Positions 44,855-56,190 are shown, numbered from the stretch's first letter. The stretch: 64,000 nucleotides of DNA from Triglochin maritima (GCA_963682175.1 OY821771.1:12709001-12773000), one strand, 5' to 3'. Notes: generated by a model from the sequence alone, not told the origin. Numbers and translations are program-made.

Positions 44855-46906
44855 TGCAGGATTTCATGTTTAATTGTACATATTTATTTTCGAAATTTTT
44901 ATGCACAATAAGGATAAATTTACAATTTTCTATGATTTATTTCATGCATGCATCAATTTGTTTCAATAACTAGTTTCAAAACTTTATTAAAACAAATATG
45001 GGCTCCGAAATTCATACCTAGAAGTTCTCTAAAACTTCTTGAAGATTCGGAGACGTTGGGGATGCTCCTCGCTGCGCCGGATGCCTCCGAGTATTCACCA
45101 AACTCTAAACAAGATCGAAGAGAGGGAAGCTAGTCTCCCAATCTCCGATAGAGTTTAGAATCCAATTACTAACCCCTCTATAATTCCCTTGAGAAGATGA
45201 TCTCTTAAGAACTAAAACTAAACTTAAGAATTAAGGGATTTTCGTGGAGATTTATGGAGAGAGAATTTTTGCATAAGTAATAATGAATTAATTTTTTGGA
45301 GGTAATGAGATAAACTTGTATTTATAAGCTCTCTCCAAATTACCTATTCATGTGCAACCCCTTGCCCATGATTTCATGCAAAATTCCATCTAACCATCCA
45401 TTATTTAATAATAAATAATATTAGCCACGAATTAAATCAATTATGGACCAATTCCATGCATGATCTAATTAATTCTTAAATTAATTCTGCTGAAAACCGT
45501 CTGGACCGGTCGACCGTTTGGAGGTTCGGTCGACCGCTCGAACCATGTTTCGGTCGACCGTTCAATAACTCGGTCGACCGTTTGTAACAGGAATTATTCC
45601 ATCTCGATGTTCGGTCGACCGACCAATTACTTTCGGTCGACCGTTTGAACAGATGAAAATTCCTTGTTATCGGTCGAGACATGTCCGGTCGACCGTGCCC
45701 GATCGGTCGACCGTTTACTGCTAACCGGTCGACCGTTGGAGCACTGTTTTGCAGACTTGTCAAATTTCGGTTTAACCTTTACAAAATTTGACATTTCGGG
45801 ATTACCAGTAAATTCACAACTTATGTAACATATTATCCTATGCAATGATCAATCATTACACCCCATAATATTTACATCACATATGAATTTTATTTAGATT
45901 CTTATTATGTTATTAATCACAACATAATTTTGATTTTGCTTGTCCACCCCATGTGTCATATTTTCTACATGAAACCCGACATATCTTATGAACTCAAAAT
46001 CCCCATTTCTTGTTTCCAAGTTTTGCGGTGTGACCTATGGGAGGATCTAAACTAAGTTGGCAGTGATATTAAGAGCTTAATATCACAAGCTATAAGCGGT
46101 ATCTAGCTACACATTATAGCTCCCAATTAGTTAGATGTCTTAATTCCACTCGAACCAAAACCCGATCCATTTAGTGATGGAGTGCACCACTTGTGCCCGT
46201 CCCTTGCCTCATGATATTAAGAATACACACAGAGTAGTATTGTGTTATCTTTGTATTAGTATTCATTTCTTGATCTCTTTAAGCTAGTTATAAATATGTG
46301 ACTTAACTCAAATCACATTGTGCACATTATAACTTTGTTTTATCAAGGGGACCACTAATATCATCACTCAATTAAGAGGGGCAATGATAGTCTTTTGACT
46401 AACTTTTTCTCCAACAAAAGTTGTACTTAACCAACCAATGCCTTTACACTACACTTATCGATAGTTCAAGACATTGATCTAATTAAGTATTCCTTAAGTG
46501 ATCAGATATAAGTCTCATATCAAAGGACGAAAGATACAGTAAAATATTAACGACACAGAAACACATTTCTATAATATTTTACTTATTAGGTCTATTCAGT
46601 ATACAAAAGTAATATTTTCCTCTTTTGCATACCCGTGTTGTCACTCACTTGTAGAGCTACAATGATCTATGACCAAACACGACAATCTTAACCTGGTAAT
46701 TAATGTCCCATGTTAATGACCATGATTGCGAATATCTTTTGTTTTATGTAAACCAATATCTTTTAGAGCTCTACGGTTAAGGACCAAGAGTCTCTTCCTT
46801 AACACTTCTAAAAGACGAATAACATAAACAAGGAACAAAATGATTTCTCATTCAATTCATAATAATTGACATTTAAAAGTAAAACTTTTAGAACACATTG
46901 CCTTCA
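44855..46906 (-). repeat. Copia-B 5' LTR (2052 bp)
   Basis: Carries nine GGTCGACC sites starting at 45508, 45528, 45552, 45572, 45613, 45635, 45687, 45705 and 45727. One whole unit (about 18 bp around 45695-45712) is absent from the 3' LTR. Two others differ by point changes. Confidence 0.93.
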
Positions 46907-47910
46907 CCTACAACCCGAGAGTGATGGATTCGTGGGGAGACAATTCATATCCAAATTCTTATACTTCATTTTCACCCCAGTATCCTCCTCCCGAATACCC
47001 AGAATTCTACCAACACCCCACTTCAAATCATTGGACTTATTCTCAGCCCACCAACACCCAACCTCAAAACTTCCCAAGCTCTGACTTGAATCTCATAGTT
47101 GACCGCATACCTGATTCTTTGGAACAAACTTTCCTTACGTTCATGAAAACCGCTCAACAGTCCACACAAAATATGGTACTGCAATTGAGTCAAATGTCGC
47201 AGCAATTACGTAAACGTGAGGAGAGTAACTTTTCTTGTCAACATGAGGATTCACCTTTTGATATCGAACCACCACCACATCCACAAATTCAAAGCACAAT
47301 CTTTCAAAGTCAAACTCCTAGTCAGTCTGAGGGACTTGGGGTTTCAATTCACGATCACTTAGTGGAGGATTCGATTCACATTGAGAATAACATGGACCAA
47401 TTTCATCATGAGTCGGCACAAGATTGTGCCTTATCTTCTTGTCCCGTGAACCTTGAGCCACACGATCTTCATGTTGTACCTCTTAAGGACTCACCTCTGG
47501 TGGAGCAAGAGCTCCCTAGTACCCTCAATTTCAAACAACCTGATGAGAGTTTGTGTCTCACTATTGTTCCTGGTCATCTTGGAAATGATGGAACATCAAA
47601 CAACTACATTGCTCATGAGGGTATTAAGAGCTCCTTGGAGGATACCTTGGGTATGAGACCCACTTTTTGTTCGCCTGGTGAGTCAGACTTGCCTAACGAG
47701 GTTCTTGACCTCCCTCCGACGCACCAGCCAGTTGGTTGGAGAGTTTGGATTGACGATCATAACTTCAACGCCGCAACGAGAGAAACTCTTCTTCCGTTGC
47801 CCCTTATTTCCCAAACTCTCGAAAGGTTCAAGCTCTGTCAGTTTGATCCTTTGAATGAGACGCCTTTGCGTCCAATTCATGAACCTCTCATTTCATCAGG
47901 TGCTCTTTGA
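46907..47910 (+). CDS. Athila-B Gag-like ORF, 3' part
   Basis: After the TSD copy CCTAC the frame resumes at 46912 and runs to TGA at 47908-47910. It holds a Pro/Tyr/Gln-rich stretch and a heptad-like helix LEQTFLTFMKTAQQSTQNMV followed by LSQMSQQLRKREESNF. This aligns in style with the post-knuckle coiled coil of the other Athila Gags. An acidic, low-complexity region follows, then HQPVGWRVWIDDHNFN near the C-terminus (47721-47766). That last motif is shared with Athila-C (HPPIGWRIFFDEQLN). The protease present in Athila-A and Athila-C between helix and tail is missing. Function unknown; inferred to be a trimmed Gag that keeps knuckle, helix and tail. Confidence 0.72.
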
Positions 47911-48366
47911 GAAGGGGGGCCACGCATGCGTATTCTGGCCCCGCGTGGTGTCATGTTTCCTTTCCAAGTGCATTGACACACTTTTGAGGCTCACATTTGA
48001 TGTCCTTTGACAAATGAAGATGGGAACTTATGTTTGTACATAATTATATTAAAAAAATACAATAAAAGACTCCTTCGGTGAGCATCGTTTATGTGGCTCC
48101 AAGAGTATTTGGGCCCCATTTTTCCCTGTATTTGAATCCCTTCTGTAGCATCTCACAGGTTTTGAGGGAATTCCAGTTTTTGTCCATCAACAGAGCCATG
48201 AACTTTCCTTTGTACTTTACGTTGGTGAGATCTTTTCTTTTTCATGCATAAATCCATGTAGTATCTTGCTCACATTCATTGAGGACAATGCATGATTTAG
48301 GTGTGGGGGTGTTTATCTATTTATATATTCTGTTTTTTTTAAATAAAAAAATTAAAAATAAAAAAT

Positions 48367-48409
<43 letters not shown>

Positions 48410-49350
48410 TTAATGTTCCATGACATAGCTTAAGATTGAACCACAAAAACCCGAGTACAAATTGCATTGAGTTTTTGTTCCTTATTATATAGTTCTACTT
48501 GTAGAAACTATGACATAAATCTAAGTTCCAAAGAAATAACTCATTACCCTTTAAGACACGTATGCACTTAAATTGGATGAATCAAATCTTTGAAGTGGTT
48601 GATAAAAAGCAGAGGTTGAGGAAAATATTCCGGGAAGTATGGACTTCTAATAACAATTAAGCCTTAAGGAAAATTAAAGTAAAAAAATAATAAAGGAATA
48701 AAGTGAGGAAAGCACATTTTGCAAAATGATTTCAAAAGCTCAAGCCTTCGAGTCACTGGTCCGTAGGGGTATCTTAAAACCCGGTAACTTGAGTCTGCCA
48801 GCTCGGGATTATCGACCAAACTCGCTACACGAATGCAAAAAGGGTAAAAGTGTCAAAAAAGCAAATGTGTTGAATCACGGGGAAAAAATATACTTTAAGA
48901 TACTGAAGGCCCAAAGCTAAAAGAATGATCCATGTCATGGTTGATCCGAATAATACTTCACCACCAGAGGAGGCGTGCAAAATAATTTAAGTTATAACAT
49001 GTGTAGAAGGGTTAGTGGTGTGAATATTGGAGGAATGAAGACCAAGTCAGATTTTTTATGGGTTAGACTTATATAATAAGCATGCAAGAATTCTAAGTAA
49101 GATGTATAAGGTTGAGGTGGAGATATTGAGAGCTATTAATGAAATGTTGAATTAAGACTTTGTGGGTGTGTCAACTGAAAACCCTCACGCGACAAAACTC
49201 GTCCTCTAAGGAAACTTAGGGGTTTAAAGGTTTGTTGCACATGCTAAGTGCAACCGTGATTCCTACGAAAGTGAGTTAGGATTTCCCTGCTTTCATTTTT
49301 CTTATACTCTGTTTTGCTAGGGACTAGCAAAATTTAGGTGTGGGGGTATT
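47911..49350 (+). other. Athila-B 3' non-coding region
   Basis: Contains an internal polypurine-like box GGTGTGGGGGTG (about 48300-48311), a TA microsatellite at about 48378-48405, the hairpin GTTGCAC/GTGCAAC (49234-49254) and the terminal polypurine tract (49335-49350). No coding similarity is seen. It aligns along most of its length with 16290-17360 of Athila-A. Confidence 0.8.
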
Positions 49351-50539
49351 TGATACATTGCATCAGATGTCTTTCATTTAAATTAATTTTATATCAATAA
49401 ATGCTACTAAGGTATGTGTTTAGTCTTATTTACATAATACAGGGACCTGAATGCAAATTACCCATATCCCGAGCATAAATGCGTGAAAGAGACTCATTTC
49501 TATCATAAAGACCAAGTCAAGATTATCGGGATTCAAATGGAAGTTCATCCAAGCATAAAAGCATTCAAATACCTAATTACAAAAAAGCCATGGACTTAAG
49601 CACAACAGTAGTCAGGGACTTAATTGCAAAAGCCGAGGACCCGACTGCAAATTAAGAGTATCAAAATATTATTTTGGAGAAGTTCTAGAGCAAAATCAAT
49701 TTGGATCTCCAAATATATGAAGAAATTAACTCGGATCTCCAAAAATATGCAATAATTAATCCGGATGCGCCAATGACAGCTAAAACATACCATAAACACA
49801 AAGGAAAAATCCGGGTCGATTCTGAGCCAAAAAGGTGGCGATTCCGCCGTACCTCATGTACAAATTGCGGCCAATCCGACGCACAAAAGTTGTTCCGTGT
49901 GCTCAAATTTTTACCAATGTTGTATTGATGTGTTACTTTCCGTTTATATATTGGGATCCCTTGTATCGGCTATAAATAGCCCCGAAACGATGTTGTAAAA
50001 GGGCTTTAGTTTTTGTTCCATATTTTAGTAATAAAATTCTGTTCTTTTATTTCTTGTTTTTAGTTTTCTTTTGTAGTTTCTCTAGGACCCCTTCTCATTC
50101 CCTCCATCCATGAGTTTCTAACTCTCTCCAAAGGGTGGGGGGACGGATTTAGGGTGATGAGAAGAAGAATTACGTTATTATATTAATTTCGTGTTAGTAT
50201 ATTTTGATTACTTGAGTTTATGTTGAATCATTTATCATGTAATGCTTCATAACTAATATGATTTATTATAAGTTTCAGAATTCTCTAATCTAAACCCGAT
50301 ATCTAAACCTCCACCCACTCGACTTTCCATCCATCTTTACTTTATTTTTAATTTGTTTTTGTTGTTCTCGCTTTAGATAATTAAAAACCAAAAATCTCAA
50401 ACCAACCTTATTTTCTCTCTCTTTCTTCCTTAATCCAAAATCACAAAAATAACAAGATCTCTCCCTCCTTGTGTTCGACCCGTATTTGCCACGCCTTCAC
50501 TGACGTCGTGCAATTGCGGTATAAATAAAATTCTCATCA
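49351..50539 (+). repeat. Athila-B 3' LTR
   Basis: TGATACATTG to AATTCTCATCA. Close to 34602-35803 with small indels, including loss of a few bases at the start. TATA at 49970-49979. The GTTGG TSD follows. Confidence 0.93.
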
Positions 50540-50544
50540 GTTGG

Positions 50545-50936
50545 CGTAGCTGGAAGCAAACCACTACAGCCGATTCAACCACCGCTTCCGAAATAATGGT
50601 TGTCTCTGAGCGAGCAAGGAAGGAGTGTGGATCAAGAAGTTCCTTGAAGAGCTTGGAGTAGTTCCCACGAGCGAGGGACCCATTGAGCTATTTTTCGATA
50701 ATAGTGCATCTATCTCGCAAATCAAGGATCCTAGATCACACCACAAAGTGAAGTACATGGATCGTAAGTACTTCGTGACGCGTGACCTCATCGACGAAGG
50801 CAAAATAAATCTATTATGGGTGGACACCAACAACAACACAGCTGATCCATTCACAAAACCCTTATCCCAAGCCAAGGGCGAAATACATTTCGAGTCCATG
50901 GGATTGAGGAACCATGTAGATTGGCTTGATGATTGA
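50545..50936 (+). pseudogene. Copia-A RNase H C-terminal part
   Basis: Continues the RNase H cut at 34601. The SWK-QTT region and the end of the domain FDNSASISQIKDP, YMDRKYFVTRDLIDEGKINL and DTNNNTADPFTKPLSQAKGE are clear, with TGA at 50934-50936. A frameshift near 50600-50620 separates the first residues from the rest. Confidence 0.88.
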
Positions 50937-50975
50937 TATGTAAAGGGGTTTACCCTAGTTATTATTGTTTTATAC

Positions 50976-50986
50976 AAGTGGGAGAT
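50976..50986 (+). promoter_or_regulatory. Copia-A polypurine tract
   Basis: AAGTGGGAGAT directly precedes the 3' LTR. Its reverse complement sits in the same position in Copia-B. Confidence 0.8.
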
Positions 50987-53119
50987 TGCAGAGAATGTGT
51001 TCTAAAAGTTTTACTTATAAATGCCAATTATTATGAATTGAATGAGAAATCATTTTGTTCCTTGTTTATGTTATTCGTCTTTTAGAAGTGTTAAGGAAGA
51101 TGCTCTTGGTCCTTAACCGTAGAGCTCTAAAAGATATTGGTTTACATAAAACAAAAGATATTCACCATCATGGTAATTAACATGGGACATCAATTACCGA
51201 GTTAAGATTGTCGTGTTGGTCATACATCATTGTAGCTCTACAAGTGAGTTACAACACGGGTACACAAAAGAGGAAAATATTACTTTTGTATACTGAATAG
51301 ACCTAATAAGTAAAACATTATAGAATTGTGTTTTCTGTGTCATTAATGTTTTACTGTGTCTTTGGTCCTTTGATATGAGACTTATATCCGATCACTTAAG
51401 AATTGCTTAATTAGACTAGTATCTTGAGCTATCGATGAGTGTAGTGTAAAGGCATTGGTTGGTTAAGTATGACTTTTGTTGGAGAATATAGTTAGTCAAA
51501 AGATTATCATTGCCCTTCTTAATTGAGTGATGATATTAGTGGGCCCCTTAATAAAGCCAAGTTATAATGTGCACAATGTGATTTGAGTTAAGTCACATAT
51601 TTATAACTAGCTTAAAGAGATCAAGAAACGAATACTAATACAAAGATGACACAATACTACTATGTGTGTATTCTTAATATCATGAGGCAAGGGACGGACA
51701 CAAGTGGTGCACTCCATCACTAAATGGATCGGGTTTTGGTTCGAGTGGAATTAAGACATCTTACTAATTGGGAGCTATAATATGTAACTAGATATCGCTT
51801 ATAACTTGTGATATTAAGCTCCTAATATCACTGCCAACTTAGTCTAGATCCTACCATAGGTCACACCGCAAAAACCGGGAAACAAGAAGCTTGATTTTTG
51901 GTTCATATAATGCGTCAGGTTTCTTATAGAAAATATGACACATGTGGTGAATGAGTAAAATCAATTATGTTGTATATAACATAATTAGAATCATGATAAA
52001 TTCATATGAGATGCATATATTATGGGGTGCAATAATTTATTATTGCATAGGATAATATATTGCATAAGTTGTGAATTTGCTAAACACCCCAAAAGTTCAA
52101 ATTTTGTTGGAAATAAATCCAAAATTTGAAAAGGCAAAATCGGGTAGAAGTTCGGAAATCCGTTATGGTTCGGTCGACCGAAGGATCTGTGGATCGGTCA
52201 ACCGAACGTGGAACGGATGGTCAAGTTGATTGACCGAACTTGACCAAAGTGCGTGGAACTCTGGATCGGTTTACCGAACCAGAAACGGTCGACCGAACAA
52301 TGTCTAGTTCCGATATTTTTGGTTAACCGAATGACACTCGGTCAAAGACGCGAATTCGTCCGAACGGTTAAGAAGATTTTTTCTCCTTAAGAATCGGTCA
52401 TCCGTCAAGTGCACGGAAATCCGAACGTGACATATTCGGTTAACCGAGTATGTCTCGGTAGACCGAGTCCCGGTCGATTTTCTACCTTTGATAATTAAGA
52501 GATTAATTTGATAAATGGTTGGATTAGCTCCAAAATTGGTCAAACGTTTTGTGGGTGCATATAATGCATTTTGGAATTAGTTTATAAGAGAAAATGTCAA
52601 GAGAACATGGCTTAAGAATAGCTATGATTAAGAATAAGATTGGAGCCTATAAATAAGTCCTTATTCTCATTAATTGAGAGAAATATGTTTTTGCTAATTC
52701 TTTTCTCTCCTAATTCACCACAAAAGCCACGAAAATTATCTTAAATTTCTAAGTATTTGGAAGGAGAAATCTCAGAGATTAAGGAAGGGGTTTGTAGCTA
52801 GATTCTAAGCTTGTTTGGAGATTGATTGGCTAGCTCCTTTCTCTCCAACCTTGTTTAGGGTTTCGGTGAACACTCGGAGGCATCCGGCGCAACGAGAAGC
52901 GACGATCGTCTTCTTCAACGTCTCTGAAACATCAAGAAGTTTTAGAGAACTTATAAGTATGAATTTCGGAGTCCCTTGTGTTTGTTTTAATAAGTTTTGA
53001 AACTAGTTATTAAAGAAACTGATGCATGCATGAAATAAATCGCAGAAAATTATAATTGATCCTTATTATGCATAAAAATTCGAAAAATATATATGCACAA
53101 TTAAACATGAAATCCTACA
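50987..53119 (+). repeat. Copia-A 3' LTR (2133 bp)
   Basis: TGCAGAGAATGTG to GAAATCCTACA. GGTCGACC at 52172 and 52287; GGTTAACC at 52321 and 52438. Mostly identical to the 5' LTR with scattered substitutions. The AATTG TSD follows. Confidence 0.93.
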
Positions 53120-53124
53120 AATTG

Positions 53125-53498
53125 GCGGTCTATATGGTTCAGATCTGCTCATTTTTGTTGTGGGCTTTTCTTGGTATATTTGCTGGTCTTGGATGCATTC
53201 ACTTGGTTTGTTGGAGCTCCGACCCGAATCGAATTGCTAAAATACTCCCCATGATGGTGTGGAGTATTCTGTTTTGCTATTAGGTCATTCTGTTTTACAT
53301 TCAGGTCCTTCTTCCTTGCATCTTAGTCCCCAGATCTCACAATTCAGTCTTTTTTTCCAGCTTTTGGGTTTTTTTATGTTTCATCTCTTCAAACCTATTT
53401 ATTCCTAAAAACTAAACATAAAACTCGTAACATAACATTGTTTAGGTGAAAGATAATGGATATAAGATACAAATATAAGCATGAAATGATGTCATTCA
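53125..53498 (-). repeat. Athila-C 5' LTR, proximal piece
   Basis: Resumes after the Copia-A TSD with GCGGTC and aligns with 20147-20521, at visibly lower identity than the distal piece. Ends GATGTCATTCA at 53498. The next bases, GCCAC, do not match the left flank. Confidence 0.85.
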
Positions 53499-53703
53499 GC
53501 CACCCACACTACAATTGGACCAACCACCCTCTTATACCTACATGTAAATCATTTATTTGCGATACATAATTTATGTACGGATCAACAAATAGTGCCTAAC
53601 TCAATTGGCGAATTCTTAATCCATGTTTGGAGCATTATATTACTCGGATTTGGGTCTAGAAGTATAATTAAAAAAGAATATAATTTTTTAAATAAAAACT
53701 TAT
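53499..53703. other. Spacer between Athila-C and kinase fragment
   Basis: AT-rich, no gene. It contains neither the missing Gypsy-1 LTR half nor the missing kinase segment. Confidence 0.5.
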
Positions 53704-53913
53704 GTACCAAATCCCAAGGTACCAACGACGGGAGCTGGCAGCTGGAGTGAAGAAACCAAGAACGAAATTGTCAATGGTGGAGACCAAGGTGTCGTTGCCG
53801 GTGAGGGATTGTCGGGAATGTAACGAGTCAGGCGTCGAGAGAGATGAAGAGATTATGAACGATGAGATGATTGAAAGCAAGGCGATGATTAGCCTTGCGG
53901 AAGTCACGTCCAT
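53704..53913 (-). pseudogene. N-terminus of a G-type lectin S-receptor-like kinase
   Basis: The minus-strand ATG at 53913 gives MDVTSARLIIALLSIISSFI, a clear signal peptide. The start of a B-lectin domain follows: SLHSRQSLTGNDTLVSTIDN, FVLGFFTPAASS and WYLGIWY. Similarity stops at 53704, after about 70 residues, and the frame enters AT-rich DNA. The earlier in-frame start at 53955 is a TTG and is less likely. The rest of the B-lectin domain is missing. The next part of such a protein in gene order, an S-locus-glycoprotein fragment, lies at 2395-2650 on the same strand, about 51 kb away across the nest. Confidence 0.82.
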
Positions 53914-53955
53914 AGTAGTCGGTAGTGCTTGGTTTGCTAATTGATGTGTTTTCAT

Positions 53956-54440
53956 AATTCATTTGATAATGCTAGTTTATATGATAGATCCCATGAAGGA
54001 GTGAGAGCTAACGAGGGGTGTTAACTGTGTTAAGTGCGTAAAGATCAGAAACCCAGGGATACATTCTACACGCTAATTGGTTGATAGCACGTCATTGTAG
54101 TTAATTATCATGACAATGTTGTGCCTTTAATATATCTCAACTACTTATCTACACATTAATGATTCTAAATAAAATGGGTGTACACCTCTGGCAATTCATG
54201 GACATGAAATTTAAAATGGGCTTAGGACCACGCGGAAGTCTTTGTTTGAAGATAGCTCTGCTTTCATCAATAGATGTTTTACTGTTTACCATGACGAATG
54301 TAAATGATTTGCAAGTACTGGGAATTAAACCTCTAACTTTAGTAGAGCTCCCTTTGTAATCCGTTTAGCCACCTCAATTTGTTGAAAATAGATGTCGATT
54401 ATGGAAAATAAAAATTAGAAAGTGTTACATTAGAAAAGGC
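53956..54440. other. Intergenic DNA, nothing recognised
   Basis: Short open frames (for example 54159-54359) show no recognisable motifs. It might include the kinase promoter, but no core elements stand out. Confidence 0.4.
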
Positions 54441-55160
54441 GTTGTAAATGGGTTGGTAAAACCGGCTAACCGTCCTAACCACACTGGTGGCCGGGTTTGG
54501 ATGTGGGTAGAAACATCTTAATCTTTTCCTAAATGTGGTGGGTACGAGTAAGAAAATTTAATCCTCACATAAATGGGGTGGGTAAGGGTAACTCGTTTAA
54601 TCCCACGTTTTACCATTTAATAATTGTAATTTAAATAATATTTTTTACATATTTTATTTATTCTAAATTGTAAATTTCTATCACCCAAAAAAATCAGCAA
54701 CCCTATTTTCTGCTCCACACCCACCCGAAGTTGAACTTCAAGTTTATTTTGATGTTTATGTGCAAAACTTGTGAGGCTTTTACGTTTACTTTGAATTAGA
54801 CAATTTGTGATGTTTATGTGAAACATATTGTGAGCGTTTTAAGATTAGCTTGATTGTCAATTTGTAGATATTTGATGCAAAATGGTGTAGGAATTATAGG
54901 ATTTTAGTTAGTTATTTGTTTACCCATTTGACAAATATTTACCCAATAATTAACCATTTACCCGGTTTATTATCAATTTCGGTATAAACTATGTTTCACC
55001 CACATACCCGTTTACCTTGCCACTACTGATTAGTTTGATGGGGTGGATATGGGTGTGGGTAGGTATAAATGAACGGGTACCTAACATAACCGTTGACCAT
55101 TAAAGAAAGCGGGTTGTGTATGGGTAACGACTACCCGCCCATTAATTGTCCATTTACAAC
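54441..55160. mobile_element. Candidate non-autonomous TIR element
   Basis: GTTGTAAATGG at the left end (54441-54451) is repeated inverted at the right end (55150-55160). The interior has many GGGTA/TACCC units and no coding region. No clear TSD was found (GAAAAGGC and CATAATAT flank it), so the family is undecided; hAT-like is possible. Confidence 0.4.
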
Positions 55161-55559
55161 CATAATATTAACAATGTTAAGTCCACTTCCAACTTTTAAG
55201 TGTTTGGGTCCTATATATTAATGAGGATAAACGAAAATCTAACATAGTACCAAAGAAGGGTGATTGGCCTACTTGAATCCAATCTGACTCATATGATTTC
55301 GCATCAACGTGAAAATAATCCGTAACGTGCGTGTTTGAGTACTATTGCAAAAATAGTTACACCTTGATTAAGACAAAAGTATAAAGTTCAATTCTATGAA
55401 TGTCAAGTTCGACACCTCCCATCTATGTATTTTGGTATAAAAATGGAGATGGACAAACCAAAATGTATCATGTTACTGAAGCAGTCGATCAACCTACCAG
55501 TCCAGTCTGACTCATATTAGCTAGCCATGCATAGAAACAAAATTGGGGTTTTTGCTAGT

Positions 55560-56190
55560 CACTACAATCATACCTAAAATTACAATGTGCATCATTCTAA
55601 TGCATAAAATTGGAAAAACAACGGTGAAAAACGAAAAAACAAAAAACCTTGACCTTAAAAACGCGGAGGAGTCGAGTAGGGGAGGAGGGGGTGTCGAGCT
55701 TGTTATATAGCTCGACGGAACTCAGCGTTACCAATGCCGAGTTTACTTTTTTTTAAATGAACTCGACATTCGTGATGAGGAGTTATGTCTTTCAAACACG
55801 GCATCTAGGATACCGAGTTTAGTATGAATCCCCAAACTGGGAACTACCTCCACATTCGAAGTTCGATGAAATAGAACTCGGTATTTACAATACCGAGTTC
55901 ATTTAAAGAGAACTCGACAACCATAATGCCGAGTTTGGTTAAAAAGAACTCGACGTTACAATTACCGAGTTTTGTTAAATAGAACTCGGTATTTTAAGCA
56001 CCAACCTATTTTAAATCAAAGTCGGTATTTTAAACGCCTATTTTTATATACCCTAATGTCACTTCAAAATTTGCCAACTGTTTAAACTCGGCAATACGAC
56101 GCCGTGTTCAGGTATGAAGAACTCGACATTCTCAAAGTCGAGTTCTTAAAAAAATCCTACAGAACTCGACGTCTGAAACACAAAGTTCTA
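55560..56190. mobile_element. Array of ACTCGGTATT/ACTCGACATT motifs, possible CACTA-like end
   Basis: From about 55690 to 56180 roughly fifteen copies of AACTCGGTATT, AATACCGAGTT and AACTCGACATT variants occur in both orientations, 25-45 bp apart. CACTACAA at 55560-55567 could be a CACTA terminus. The mixed-orientation array resembles subterminal transposase sites. No opposite end or transposase is visible. Confidence 0.4.

Larger units (their letters stand above)
37522..46906 (-). mobile_element. Copia-B: minus-strand Copia element, same family as Copia-A
   Basis: LTRs 44855-46906 (5') and 37522-39556 (3') look nearly identical apart from one palindrome unit and scattered changes. Flanks CGTAC (37517-37521) and CCTAC (46907-46911) form a TSD with one mismatch. 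The primer site is at 44842-44853 and the polypurine tract at about 39557-39568. Gag is open, but the pol region is heavily deleted. It is the innermost layer of the nest. A nearly intact LTR pair beside a ruined pol suggests it moved with help from other copies. Confidence 0.92.
34602..50539 (+). mobile_element. Athila-B: non-autonomous Athila-type element with one ORF, split by Copia-B
   Basis: 5' LTR 34602-35803 and 3' LTR 49351-50539, with perfect GTTGG duplications (34597-34601, 50540-50544). The tRNA-Asp primer site and leader resemble those of Athila-A. The coding region does not: it is a single ORF lacking capsid, protease, RT and integrase. Copia-B lies inside this ORF. With Copia-B removed the element is about 6.5 kb. 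Confidence 0.93.
27252..53119 (+). mobile_element. Copia-A: Ty1/Copia retrotransposon with 2.1-kb LTRs, split by Athila-B
   Basis: 5' LTR 27252-29367 and 3' LTR 50987-53119 are flanked by AATTG duplications (27247-27251, 53120-53124). The primer site is initiator tRNA-Met. The gene order gag-protease-integrase-RT-RNase H is diagnostic of Copia. Athila-B is inserted in RNase H (TSD GTTGG), leaving the last 0.4 kb of coding DNA at 50545-50936. Frameshifts and stops kill the polyprotein. LTRs are long for a Copia element. Clade not decided. Confidence 0.93.
19122..53498 (-). mobile_element. Athila-C: minus-strand Athila-type element, gag-protease only, split by Copia-A
   Basis: On the minus strand: 5' LTR 53498-53125 plus 27251-26253, tRNA-Asp primer site, gag-protease (25041-22200), a non-coding tail and 3' LTR 20521-19122. 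LTRs begin TGATTGACAT or TGAATGACAT and end GTTCAACA. The LTRs are visibly diverged, so it is older than Athila-A. No pol genes exist. The flanks do not match (TTGAC on the left, GCCAC on the right), and the Gypsy-1 LTR does not resume on the right. A deletion or recombination has therefore removed one junction. Confidence 0.85.
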
